DNA of 11,406 nt from Candidatus Rokuibacteriota bacterium. Lineage in GTDB: Bacteria; JAUVQV01. The position numbers and the translations under genes are program-made. Where the stretch lies: assembly GCA_030609125.1 (NCBI GenBank), contig JAUWCW010000030.1:1-11406 (forward strand), in the 5' to 3' direction. Position 1 is the first letter of the stretch, and every line of letters starts with the position of its first letter. Positions 1 to 6,235 of this stretch are shown piece after piece. The notes beneath the pieces are model-generated. The model was not told the DNA's origin. It worked only from the letters and a program-made list of their open reading frames with translations, and ran no database searches.

Positions 1-338
1 ACCCCATGATCGAGGAGGTCTTTGAAAACCTCATTTCCAACGCCGTCAAGTACTCTCCCGAGGGTTCGGAGATCGAGGTGACGATCGAGCGCAAGAGCGA
101 CGGCATGCTCGTCGTGGTCGGCGACAGGGGCGACGGAGTCCCGGACGAGTACAAGAAGAACATCTTTGAGCGTTTCCGGAGGCGCGAGAAACGGGGTGTC
201 CTGGGGTCCGGCCTCGGCCTTGCCATCGCCGCCCGGGTCACCGCACTTCACGGCGGCCGGATCTGGGTGGAGGACAACCCCGGCGGCGGCAGCCGCTTCT
301 GCGTCATCGTCCCCAACGGAGAAGAAAAAAGGGGCTAG
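1..338 (+). CDS. Sensor histidine kinase, C-terminal ATPase domain (5' partial)
   Basis: This is the C-terminal end of a two-component sensor kinase; the gene starts upstream of the window and its reading frame begins at position 3. The visible ~111 residues form a HATPase_c (GHKL) domain with all its landmarks in order. Counting from the ATG at 6, these are the N box NLISNAVKYSP (8-18, Mg/ATP-binding Asn), the G1 box around DRGDGVP (40-46), the F box IFERFRR (53-59) and the G2 box GSGLGLAIA (67-75). The domain binds ATP to autophosphorylate a His in the missing DHp region. The short tail after VIVPNGEEKRG shows that no receiver or Hpt domain follows. Sensor input and partner regulator lie outside the window, so the signal is unknown. 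The 166-base gap to apbE suggests a separate unit, though read-through cannot be excluded. The ATG at 6 is internal, not the real start. Confidence 0.93.
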   Translation, partial: PMIEEVFENLISNAVKYSPEGSEIEVTIERKSDGMLVVVGDRGDGVPDEYKKNIFERFRRREKRGVLGSGLGLAIAARVTALHGGRIWVEDNPGGGSRFCVIVPNGEEKRG

Positions 339-428
339 ATGCCCCCCCTGTTCTCTGTCTCTTTCACCATGCTTCCTGTCTCCTTGATGGTGCGACGGGT
401 ATGTGATAGCGTGTGGCATCGTGCGGGG

Positions 429-447
429 CCGGCCGTGTTCGGGCCGG
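429..447 (+). other. Small GC hairpin in the kinase-apbE gap
   Basis: CCGGCC (429-434) and GGCCGG (442-447) form a 6-bp stem with a 7-base loop. No T-run follows, so it is not a convincing intrinsic terminator. The rest of the gap (339-504) holds only a weak sigma70-like pair, TTGATG (384-389) and TAGCGT (407-412), with a 17-base spacer. I do not count that pair as a promoter call. Confidence 0.2.
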
Positions 448-504
448 TGCGGAAGGCGGGGTCTGCAGTGATTCCAAGATCATACGTGGGTGGGATATGA
501 AATC

Positions 505-1503
505 ATGAATAGACGGGAAAGATGGGCCGTAGTGGGATGTATGACCACGATCATGGCCACATTTATCGCCTGTGGTGGGAAATATGATGTCCACCATGAG
601 ACGCGGCTCCTTCTCGGAACGGTGATAGAGATAACCATCGGCCATCCGGACGAGGGACTGGCCCGGGAGGCCGCGGCGAAGGCCTTCGCCGAGATCGAAA
701 GGGTTGACGCCCTGCTGAGCGGCCACAACCCGGGAAGCGAGATCGGAACGCTGAACGCGGAGGGCGCCTCGGAGCCGACCGCCGTGAGCGCGGAGGTCTT
801 CGCTCTTCTCGAGAGGGCGGCACGGATCGCGAGCCTCAGCGGCGGCGCCTTCGACGTCACCATCGGACCGGTCATGGACCAGTGGAAGTTCGACGAGGGG
901 GGGAGGGTGCCCTCCGACGCGGAGATCACCGCCGCGCTCGCCGCCGTCGGGACCGGGAAGCTGCAGCTTGACCCCGCGCGGGGATCGGTTCACTTTCTCT
1001 CTCCCGGCATGAAGATCGATCTCGGCGCCATCGGGAAGGGGTATGCCGTCGACAGGGCGGTCCAGGTCCTTCGCGACGCGGGGATCAAGAGCGCCATCGT
1101 CGACGCCGGGGGGGACCTGAGACTCCTCGGCAGCCGGCCGGGCAAGGACTTCTGGAGAATCGGCGTCAGGCATCCGCGGGAGGCGTCGCGGCTGCTTCTG
1201 AACCTCGAGCTCGTCGACACGGCGATCGTCACTTCCGGTGACTACGAGCGCTTCTTCATGGACGGCGACGCCCGCTACCACCATCTCATCGACCCCCGGA
1301 CCGGGTACCCCGCCGCGCGCTGTCAGAGCGTGACGGTCATTGCGCCCGAGACAGCCGACGCCGATGCGTACGCGACGGCGGCTTTCGTCCTCGGCCCCGT
1401 GGAGGGGCTCGGGTTTCTCCGCGACCTCCCCGGTGTCGAGGGCGTTATCGTCGACGCGGCGGGGCAGCTCCTCTGGACGGACCGGGAAAAGCTGCGACAG
1501 TGA
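505..1503 (+). CDS. apbE: ApbE family FAD:protein FMN transferase
   Basis: ApbE cuts FAD and attaches FMN covalently to Thr/Ser of extracytosolic flavoproteins such as RnfG, NqrC and FMN_bind proteins. The 332 residues from the ATG at 505 match the family's usual ~330. Visible motifs are RLLLGTVIEITI (34-45), GGAFDVTIGPV (113-123), IDLGAIGKGYAVD (171-183), AGGDLR (201-206), TSGDYERF (243-250) and HHLIDPRTGYPA (259-270). ADAYATAAF (286-294) supplies the likely Mg-binding Asp287 and Thr291. The N-terminus (NRRERW, a hydrophobic stretch, then FIACGG) looks like a lipoprotein signal with Cys23, although Phe instead of Leu at -3 makes the lipobox weak. A GTG at 490 would add five residues; ATG 505 is preferred because it gives a compact signal peptide and has a GGGTGGGA tract upstream. 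The stop overlaps the next gene's GTG. No flavin acceptor gene is present in the window. Confidence 0.96.
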   Translation: MNRRERWAVVGCMTTIMATFIACGGKYDVHHETRLLLGTVIEITIGHPDEGLAREAAAKAFAEIERVDALLSGHNPGSEIGTLNAEGASEPTAVSAEVFALLERAARIASLSGGAFDVTIGPVMDQWKFDEGGRVPSDAEITAALAAVGTGKLQLDPARGSVHFLSPGMKIDLGAIGKGYAVDRAVQVLRDAGIKSAIVDAGGDLRLLGSRPGKDFWRIGVRHPREASRLLLNLELVDTAIVTSGDYERFFMDGDARYHHLIDPRTGYPAARCQSVTVIAPETADADAYATAAFVLGPVEGLGFLRDLPGVEGVIVDAAGQLLWTDREKLRQ

Positions 1504-1907
1504 GATCGTCGCGGATAACCGCGCTCTGGGGGCCGGGCGGAAGGCGGCTCCTTCTCGGGGACGCGGCGGTGCTGGTCTTCTTCACCCTCCTGAGCCTCTC
1601 CTTCTTCAGCCTCGGCGGGGCGAGGGGCAAGGCCGAGACGGTCGAGGTGGAGGTCTCGGGAGAGAAGGTCCTGACCGTCGGGCGCGGCGAGAGCGGCGTC
1701 CGGGAGGTCTCGGGGCCTCTCGGCACGACCCGGATTGAAATCCGCGACCGGCAGGTGCGGATCCTCTCCTCACCCTGTCCCCTGAAGATCTGTCAGCGGG
1801 CGGGCTGGATCGGTGCGGCGGGGGAGATGCTTGTCTGTCTTCCCAACGAGGTGACGGTCCGCCTTCCGGGAAGGCCTCCCGGGTCGGTCGACGCCCTCAG
1901 CAGGTGA
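1500..1907 (+). CDS. NusG domain II (NusG_II)-containing membrane-anchored protein
   Basis: A 135-residue protein with one N-terminal membrane segment (about 18-40, after Arg15-Arg16) and an extracytosolic domain resembling PF07009 NusG_II. The diagnostic part is the C-terminal core: SSPCPLKICQRAGWI (90-104) followed by LVCLPNEVTV (111-120), with conserved cysteines at 93, 98 and 113. Its biochemical role is not established. It is not the transcription factor NusG: the KOW/NGN architecture is absent and the protein is membrane-anchored. Genes of this type commonly lie beside Gx-transporter genes, as here. The GTG start at 1500 overlaps the apbE stop (GTGA), and GGGAAAAG about 9 bases upstream is a modest ribosome site, so translation is probably coupled to apbE. 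The neighbours suggest a periplasm-facing redox or membrane-assembly role, which is inference. Confidence 0.87.
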   Translation: MRSSRITALWGPGGRRLLLGDAAVLVFFTLLSLSFFSLGGARGKAETVEVEVSGEKVLTVGRGESGVREVSGPLGTTRIEIRDRQVRILSSPCPLKICQRAGWIGAAGEMLVCLPNEVTVRLPGRPPGSVDALSR

Positions 1908-2449
1908 CGAACGTGCGGCTGGTGATGCAGCTCCGCAAGACGGCCTTCCTGGGGATACTCGTCGCACTGGCGGTGGCGCTGAATATCCTGGAGTCCTTCT
2001 TCCCCTCGCCCCTTCCCTGGATCCGTCTCGGCCTGGCGAACCTGCTGACCCTCGTGGCCATCATCAGCTGCGGGTGGAGGGAGGGGTTTCTCGTGACCGT
2101 GATGCGGGTCATCATCGCCTCCCTCCTCTTCGGCGGCTTCCTCAGCCCCTCCTTCCTCCTGAGCCTCGGGGGCGGGCTGGCGGGGACGGCCGTCATGGCT
2201 CTCATGGCTCCGGGTGTGTGGCGCCTGTATTCTCCCCTCGGAATGAGCGTCGCCGGCGCCTTCACCCACGGCCTGGCGCAGGTCATCATTCTGAGGTTCG
2301 TCCTGGTCAGGACCTGGGAGGTCCTCTACCTGCTGCCGTGGGTGCTGCTTCCCGCCGTTCTGGCCGGCACGGCGACGGGTCTTTTAGCCAACCTGCTGCT
2401 CGTCCGCAGAAGATCGTACTTCGAGATGCTCGGGGGGAAGCAGGCGTGA
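1904..2449 (+). CDS. Gx transporter family protein (Hpre_diP_synt_I / HepS1-like)
   Basis: A 181-residue polytopic membrane protein with about five or six hydrophobic segments. It resembles PF07456, named historically 'heptaprenyl diphosphate synthase component I' and now often called the Gx transporter family. Family-like signatures are ESFFPSPLPWIRLGLANLLTL (30-50, given as its ends ES..P and RLGLAN), FLLSLGGGLAG (84-94) and GAFTHGLAQ (118-126). It has no prenyl-synthase DDxxD motif and no polyprenyl synthetase is adjacent, so an enzyme role is unlikely; substrate and function are unknown. The GTG at 1904 overlaps the previous stop. GTG 1913, with AGGTGA five bases upstream, and ATG 1925 are plausible alternative starts that remove three or seven residues. 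It belongs to the apbE-NusG_II-Gx-maf operon. Confidence 0.88.
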   Translation: MTNVRLVMQLRKTAFLGILVALAVALNILESFFPSPLPWIRLGLANLLTLVAIISCGWREGFLVTVMRVIIASLLFGGFLSPSFLLSLGGGLAGTAVMALMAPGVWRLYSPLGMSVAGAFTHGLAQVIILRFVLVRTWEVLYLLPWVLLPAVLAGTATGLLANLLLVRRRSYFEMLGGKQA

Positions 2450-3036
2450 AGCTGATACTCGCCTCCTCTTCCCCCCGTCGAAAGGAGCTCCTCGCGCGCT
2501 TCGGGCTCGCCTTTGACGTCGATGTCCCCGACGTCGACGAGAGCCTCCTTCCCGGCGAAGACCCCCGGACCCACGTGGGTCGGCTGGCCGCCGGGAAAGC
2601 CGAAGAGGTGGCGGGCCGGCACGGGGAGGGCCTGGTGATCGCCGCCGACACCGTCGTCGTTCTCGACGGGCGGATCATCGGCAAGCCGCGGGACAAGGCC
2701 GACGCCCGCCGCATGCTGGGGGAGCTTTCGGGGAGGACCCACCGGGTCTACACGGGGGTGACGGTGGCCGACGCGTCCTCGGGGACGGGGTCGACGCGGG
2801 TCGTCCGCAGCAGCGTGACCATGTCGGAGATCGACCCCGGGGAGATAGCCCGGTACGTCGATACCGGCGAGCCCCTCGACAAAGCCGGCTCGTACGCCGT
2901 TCAGGGGCTGGGAGGGAGATTTGTATCCCGGGTGGAAGGCTCCCTTTCGAACGTGATCGGCCTCCCCCTGGACGAGCTTCGGGAGCTCCTGGCGGACGCG
3001 GGGTGCGATCTTCCGAGCGCCGAAATCCCCTCCTGA
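2446..3036 (+). CDS. maf: Maf family nucleotide pyrophosphatase (septum formation inhibitor Maf)
   Basis: A cytosolic 196-residue nucleoside triphosphate pyrophosphatase that hydrolyses non-canonical or modified nucleotides to the monophosphate and PPi. Motifs from the GTG at 2446 are LILASSSPRRKELL (3-16, phosphate-binding loop), AADTVVV (66-72, catalytic Asp68), IGKPRD (78-83), KAGSYAVQG (146-154) and GSLSNVIGLPLDEL (165-178). The AVQG glutamine fits the dTTP/UTP pyrophosphatase (YhdE-type) subgroup rather than the m7GTP (YceF) type; this is a motif-based inference. The open frame extends far upstream, but homology begins exactly at VKLILASSSPRR. The GTG at 2446 overlaps the Gx-transporter stop (GTGA) and follows a GGGGGAAG/AGG ribosome site. 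It is the last gene of the operon, and a promoter for the next unit starts seven bases after its stop. Confidence 0.95.
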   Translation: MKLILASSSPRRKELLARFGLAFDVDVPDVDESLLPGEDPRTHVGRLAAGKAEEVAGRHGEGLVIAADTVVVLDGRIIGKPRDKADARRMLGELSGRTHRVYTGVTVADASSGTGSTRVVRSSVTMSEIDPGEIARYVDTGEPLDKAGSYAVQGLGGRFVSRVEGSLSNVIGLPLDELRELLADAGCDLPSAEIPS

Positions 3037-3042
3037 AAGATG

Positions 3043-3072
3043 TTGACAAGCCATGCGTGGTTTTCTTATGAT
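3043..3072 (+). promoter_or_regulatory. Sigma70-type promoter for the EB_dh-domain gene
   Basis: TTGACA (3043-3048, perfect -35) and TATGAT (3067-3072, 5 of 6 for the -10) are separated by 18 bases, in a local AT-rich pocket just after the maf stop. Transcription would start near 3079, leaving a leader of about 110 bases before the TTG start at 3188. Confidence 0.75.
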
Positions 3073-3141
3073 TATCTGCTTAACAACTTGTTCATATTAA
3101 AGGATTTTTCTTGGTCGCTGCAGGTGTCTTGGGCGGTGGGT

Positions 3142-3157
3142 GGGGGCATGCGCCCCC
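3142..3157 (+). promoter_or_regulatory. GC-rich leader hairpin
   Basis: GGGGGC (3142-3147) pairs perfectly with GCCCCC (3152-3157) around the 4-base loop ATGC. It lies in the predicted mRNA leader, overlaps the alternative GTG start at 3140, and sits about 30 bases upstream of the favoured TTG start. No T-run follows, so it is not an intrinsic terminator. A role in mRNA stability or translation is inference. Confidence 0.4.
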
Positions 3158-3187
3158 TGGAATCGGTTTGACGCCGGGGTACGGATC

Positions 3188-4648
3188 TTGGAACTGAAAG
3201 GCAGTCTGAGGAATTTCTCTCTTCCCGGCATTGTCCAGCTCATCGGGACCTGCCTCCTTCTGGCGGTGGCGGCCCACCTGGGAGCGCCCTCCCGTGCTCC
3301 CGCCCAGGAAAAAAAGGTTTCCCTCTCTTTCACCAAGGAACTGCTCTACAATATGGCCCGCGACAACGAGGGGGAGATGACGCCGGAGATCATCGACCGC
3401 CTCAGGGGGCTCAGCCCCGACGTGGCGGACGTAAGGATCCTGCGCTCGGGCGGCCACATAACGCTGGAGTACACGGTCATGGCCGCCGACGACCTGCCGG
3501 TGCACTTTCACCTGACCCTGGAAAAAATGGCGCTCTACCGGATGGCGGCCGCCAGGGAGGACATCGACGGCATGCTCCGCATCCTGAGGCCGGCGGTGGA
3601 GAAGGAGCCGCTCATTCTCGGCCTTGCCTACCGCTTCAACGATCATTACTCCATCGTCGACCTCACCATCGATTTCGGTCCCGCCCTGCAGGCCTGGGAG
3701 GAGGAGGAGATGAAAAAGGCCGCCGCCGCGTTTGTGCCCCCGCCTCCCCCACCGAAGCCCAGAGAGCCTGCCAGGCCCGGGGAAGAGGCGAAACCCGCCA
3801 AAGAGCCTGTCCCTGAAAAGAATGAGTCCCGGCCGCCGCCGCCGGAGAAAAAGCTGGAGCCCGAACCCGCACAGTATCTCTCGGCGAAAAAGCTCGACAA
3901 GACGGCCGCCCCCCTGATAGACGGCGCCGCCGACGAGAAAGCGTGGGGAAAGGCCGCCCCCCACTCCTTCACCGTCAGGGGCGCCTCGGGCACCTTCACG
4001 GTGACCATGTCCGCCCTCTGGGAGAATGACCGCGTCTACTTTCTCGTACAGTGGCCGGACAGGGACGAGAACGCCGAGCACCACCCCTGGGTATGGTCCG
4101 AGGAGGAGAAGCAGTACAGCGTGGGCAAGGAAGTGGAGGATGCCCTGGCGCTGCAGTTCTCCCGGGACGGGAAGCTCGGTGACTGCATGCTCTCCGGCGA
4201 GAGCAGGGAGGCGGACCTCTGGTTCTGGCGGGCGGCCCGCACCAACCCCGTCGGCGCCGCCGAAGACGGGACGCTCATCGTCAGCACCGAGAGGCTGGCC
4301 GGGGCGAGCTTCTACAAGGCGAAGAACAAGCGGACCGTCTGGGTCAGGGACAAGCGCGATGCGGGCACGGCTCCCTACAAGAGCCAGGTTGTGGACGCCT
4401 TCGAGGGAGAGAAGGTCCATCGCTATGTCCCCCGTGAGCCCTCCGGGAGCGTCGCCGACGTGGAAGCGAAGGGACGATGGAAGAACGGGCAATGGACCGT
4501 CGAGCTTGCCCGCGCCCTCGACACCGGGGACGAGGCGGACCTTGTCTTCAAATCCGGCAGGGAGCACCACTTCACGGCGGCGGTCTTCAACAAGCGGGAA
4601 AGGAGCGAGCACAGCACCTCGAAAGAGCTGATGCTCAAGCTCGAATAG
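3188..4648 (+). CDS. Secreted protein with C-terminal ethylbenzene dehydrogenase-like heme-binding domain
   Basis: From the TTG at 3188 the protein has 486 residues. It has a signal-like N-terminus (hydrophobic run LLLAVAAHLGA, likely cleavage near APAQ/EKK, residues 37-41) and an unrecognised alpha/beta region (about 43-172). A Pro/Glu/Lys linker with a seven-proline run follows (about 183-230), then a domain (about 235-486) resembling EB_dh (PF09459), the heme b gamma subunit of ethylbenzene and DMSO-reductase-type enzymes. Supporting motifs are APLIDGAADEKAW, VYFLVQWPDRDENAEHHPWVW and, further on, GDCMLSG...ADLWFWRA. The Met of GDCM is a candidate axial heme ligand by analogy. There is no CXXCH and no molybdopterin subunit nearby, so a free-standing heme or ligand sensor or electron carrier is possible but unproven. 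GTG 3140 is an alternative start adding 16 residues; it lies in a hairpin and would give an overlong leader. A strong promoter precedes the gene. The function of the whole protein is unknown. Confidence 0.8.
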   Translation: MELKGSLRNFSLPGIVQLIGTCLLLAVAAHLGAPSRAPAQEKKVSLSFTKELLYNMARDNEGEMTPEIIDRLRGLSPDVADVRILRSGGHITLEYTVMAADDLPVHFHLTLEKMALYRMAAAREDIDGMLRILRPAVEKEPLILGLAYRFNDHYSIVDLTIDFGPALQAWEEEEMKKAAAAFVPPPPPPKPREPARPGEEAKPAKEPVPEKNESRPPPPEKKLEPEPAQYLSAKKLDKTAAPLIDGAADEKAWGKAAPHSFTVRGASGTFTVTMSALWENDRVYFLVQWPDRDENAEHHPWVWSEEEKQYSVGKEVEDALALQFSRDGKLGDCMLSGESREADLWFWRAARTNPVGAAEDGTLIVSTERLAGASFYKAKNKRTVWVRDKRDAGTAPYKSQVVDAFEGEKVHRYVPREPSGSVADVEAKGRWKNGQWTVELARALDTGDEADLVFKSGREHHFTAAVFNKRERSEHSTSKELMLKLE

Positions 4649-4666
4649 CGCGGAAGGGGTTTTCTC

Positions 4667-5077
4667 ATGGCGCTCTTTGCGGGACAGCCGAAGCACCCCC
4701 GCCCCACCGTGGACCTCATCATCCGCCGCGGCGGCGGCGTGGTCCTGATCCGCCGCAGGTATCCTCCCCCGGGGTGGGCCCTGCCGGGGGGGTTCGTCGA
4801 AATCGGCGAGAGCCTGGAAGAGGCGGCGGTGAGGGAGGGGAAAGAGGAAACGGGCTTGAAGATCACGCTGGAGCGGCAGTTCCACAGCTACTCCGACCCC
4901 GCCCGCGACCCGAGGCGGCACACGATCACCACGGTTTTTCTCGCTGACGGAAAAGGAAAGCTGCAGGCCGCGGACGATGCCGCCGCGGCGGGAATCTTCA
5001 CCCGGGACGATCTGCCGGACCCCCTCGCCTTCGACCACGCCCGCATCCTGGACGACTACTTCGAGGGAAAATACTAG
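4667..5077 (+). CDS. Nudix hydrolase, ADP-ribose pyrophosphatase-like
   Basis: A cytosolic 136-residue single-domain Nudix protein, which would cleave a nucleoside diphosphate linked to another moiety. The Nudix box GX5EX7REUXEEXGU is complete at 42-64: GFVEIGE, then SLEEAAV, then REGKEETGL. Glu57, Glu60 and Glu61 are the expected metal ligands; a Gly replaces the usual hydrophobic residue after Arg-Glu. The preceding GWALPGG and the following [19 protein letters not shown] resemble small ADP-ribose pyrophosphatases, but substrate cannot be fixed by sequence alone. ATG 4667 has a good ribosome site, GGAAGGGG, seven bases upstream. It lies 18 bases after the EB_dh gene and is probably co-transcribed with it; a functional link is not evident. 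It is the last + strand gene before a convergent junction. Confidence 0.93.
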   Translation: MALFAGQPKHPRPTVDLIIRRGGGVVLIRRRYPPPGWALPGGFVEIGESLEEAAVREGKEETGLKITLERQFHSYSDPARDPRRHTITTVFLADGKGKLQAADDAAAAGIFTRDDLPDPLAFDHARILDDYFEGKY

Positions 5078-5090
5078 GAGCCCTTCGGCC

Positions 5091-5191
5091 CGTCATGCCG
5101 AACAAAGTGAGGTATCTGACCTGGCCTCGGGATGAACTCCGCGACGAAGGATCTCCGGACACGTCAGATCCCTCGTTCCACCCGGGATGAC
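5091..5191. repeat. Imperfect inverted repeat between convergent genes
   Basis: The left arm at 5092-5120 (GTCATGCCG...GGTATCTGAC) and the right arm at 5163-5191 (GTCAGATCCC...CGGGATGAC) are inverted copies. I count 20 of 29 aligned bases matching, with both ends best conserved. CGGGATGA occurs twice in direct orientation (5128-5135 and 5183-5190), and GGATCT (5149-5154) faces AGATCC (5166-5171). GAGCCCT (5078-5084) and AGGGCTC (5198-5204) could extend the stem outward. The motif resembles the GTCAT-CCGA...GATCT family of extragenic palindromes scattered through many bacterial genomes (from memory, not searched). It may also act as a bidirectional transcription barrier. No ORF in it looks real. 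Confidence 0.65.
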
Positions 5192-5217
5192 AAGCGGAGG
5201 GCTCTTCGGGATGGGAA

Positions 5218-6192
5218 CTAATACAGAACGTCCACTTGCGCCTCATCCCGCAGCTGCTCGAGCCAGTTCCTGTAGTCCCTCTCCGTCTTCTCCCGTGAGA
5301 GAATCCCTGTTATGGAATCGGTCATCGTCTCGAGGGAGAGATAGGCAGCCTTCTGCCTCTCCACCACCTGGATGAGGTGGAAGCCCGCCCGGCTCCGGAT
5401 CGGTTCGCTCACCTTGCCGACGGGGAGGGAAAAGGAGACTTCCTCCAACTCCTCGAGAAACTCGCCTCGCTTCAGCCAGCCCGAGACGGTTTCGCCGTCG
5501 GATACCGTGGCGGGAGAGTACTTCAGGACCAGGTCGGCGAAATCCGCCCCGCCCCGATATTCGTCCAGGATGCCCAGTGCCTTGCGGCGGGCCTCCTGGA
5601 TTTCCTCCGCGCCGGCGTCCTCACCGGACCTCACGAACAGGTGCCGCACCTTTATCTTCTCGGGCTGGAAATATTCTTCTTCGTGTTCCCGGTAGTAGGC
5701 CTCCAGCTCCTCCTGGGTGACGGCGACGCGGGCGCGGATCTCGCGCTGCATGAGCTTGGAAAAAAGGATCTGGTCTGATATCTGCTCCCGGTACCCCTCC
5801 TCCGTGAGGCCCTCCGCCTCGAGGGCCCGCGCAAGCATATCCTCCGTCAGGGAACCCTTTTTCATGATGTTGGCGATGGCGTCGTCGAGATCCTGCTCGC
5901 TGACGCGGAGGCCGAGCTCCCGCGCCCTCTGGAGTTGGACTTCGCGGAGGATGAGTTTGTCGAGGACGGAGCTGAGAGTTTCCCTCTTCACCTTCTCCCG
6001 CTCGCGCGTGGGAACAGTGAGCAGGCTCTTTTCGACAAGGGGTTTGCCCGCCTTTTCCAGTTCGAGGACGGTGATGATCTCGCCGTTCACCGTGGCGGCT
6101 ATGCCGTCGATGGTGACCGCCGCGGCCTCCGCGGAGGCGAAGGCGGCCCAGGTGAGAAATGCACAGAGTGAGAGTCCGCCCCGCACGATCAT
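5218..6192 (-). CDS. SurA-like periplasmic peptidyl-prolyl isomerase (PpiC type)
   Basis: A 324-residue exported foldase/chaperone expected to help outer-membrane or periplasmic proteins fold. From the ATG at 6192 it has a signal peptide (MIVRGG, hydrophobic core, cleavage near ASA/EAA at about 21). A SurA_N-like helical chaperone segment follows (about 27-170, beginning with IDGIAATVNGEIIT), then one parvulin/PpiC domain (about 178-278) running from KIKVRHLFVR through FADLVLKYSP to GFHLIQVVE, and a helical C-terminal tail. E. coli SurA carries two parvulin domains; this has one, as in many deltaproteobacterial relatives. The frame is open up to 6276, but ATG 6192 is chosen because it follows AAGGAGG by ten bases and begins a typical signal peptide. 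The gene starts 43 bases after the upstream PpiC lipoprotein gene, in the same probable operon. It converges on the Nudix gene. Confidence 0.92.
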   Translation of the reverse strand: MIVRGGLSLCAFLTWAAFASAEAAAVTIDGIAATVNGEIITVLELEKAGKPLVEKSLLTVPTREREKVKRETLSSVLDKLILREVQLQRARELGLRVSEQDLDDAIANIMKKGSLTEDMLARALEAEGLTEEGYREQISDQILFSKLMQREIRARVAVTQEELEAYYREHEEEYFQPEKIKVRHLFVRSGEDAGAEEIQEARRKALGILDEYRGGADFADLVLKYSPATVSDGETVSGWLKRGEFLEELEEVSFSLPVGKVSEPIRSRAGFHLIQVVERQKAAYLSLETMTDSITGILSREKTERDYRNWLEQLRDEAQVDVLY

Positions 6193-6235
6193 CTTCTTCG
6201 GCCCTCCTTGGGGGTTTTGAACACGCCTGTTTTTC

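Noticed and set aside
384-412. Possible promoter before apbE (TTGATG, 17 bases, TAGCGT)
   Set aside because: Only four and three of six consensus positions match, which is expected by chance in a region this size; kept only as a note.
1500-1907. Reading the NusG_II gene as transcription factor NusG
   Set aside because: It has a membrane segment and the NusG_II Cys pattern but no NGN or KOW domain, so it is not the elongation factor.
2074-2445. N-terminal 124-codon extension of the Maf frame
   Set aside because: It overlaps the Gx-transporter gene in another frame and is Arg/Pro-rich; Maf homology starts precisely at GTG 2446.
3092-5038. A 648-codon minus-strand open frame opposite the EB_dh and Nudix genes
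   Set aside because: It spans two real genes on the other strand, including the Nudix box, has no domain, no ribosome site and biased composition; it is a GC shadow.
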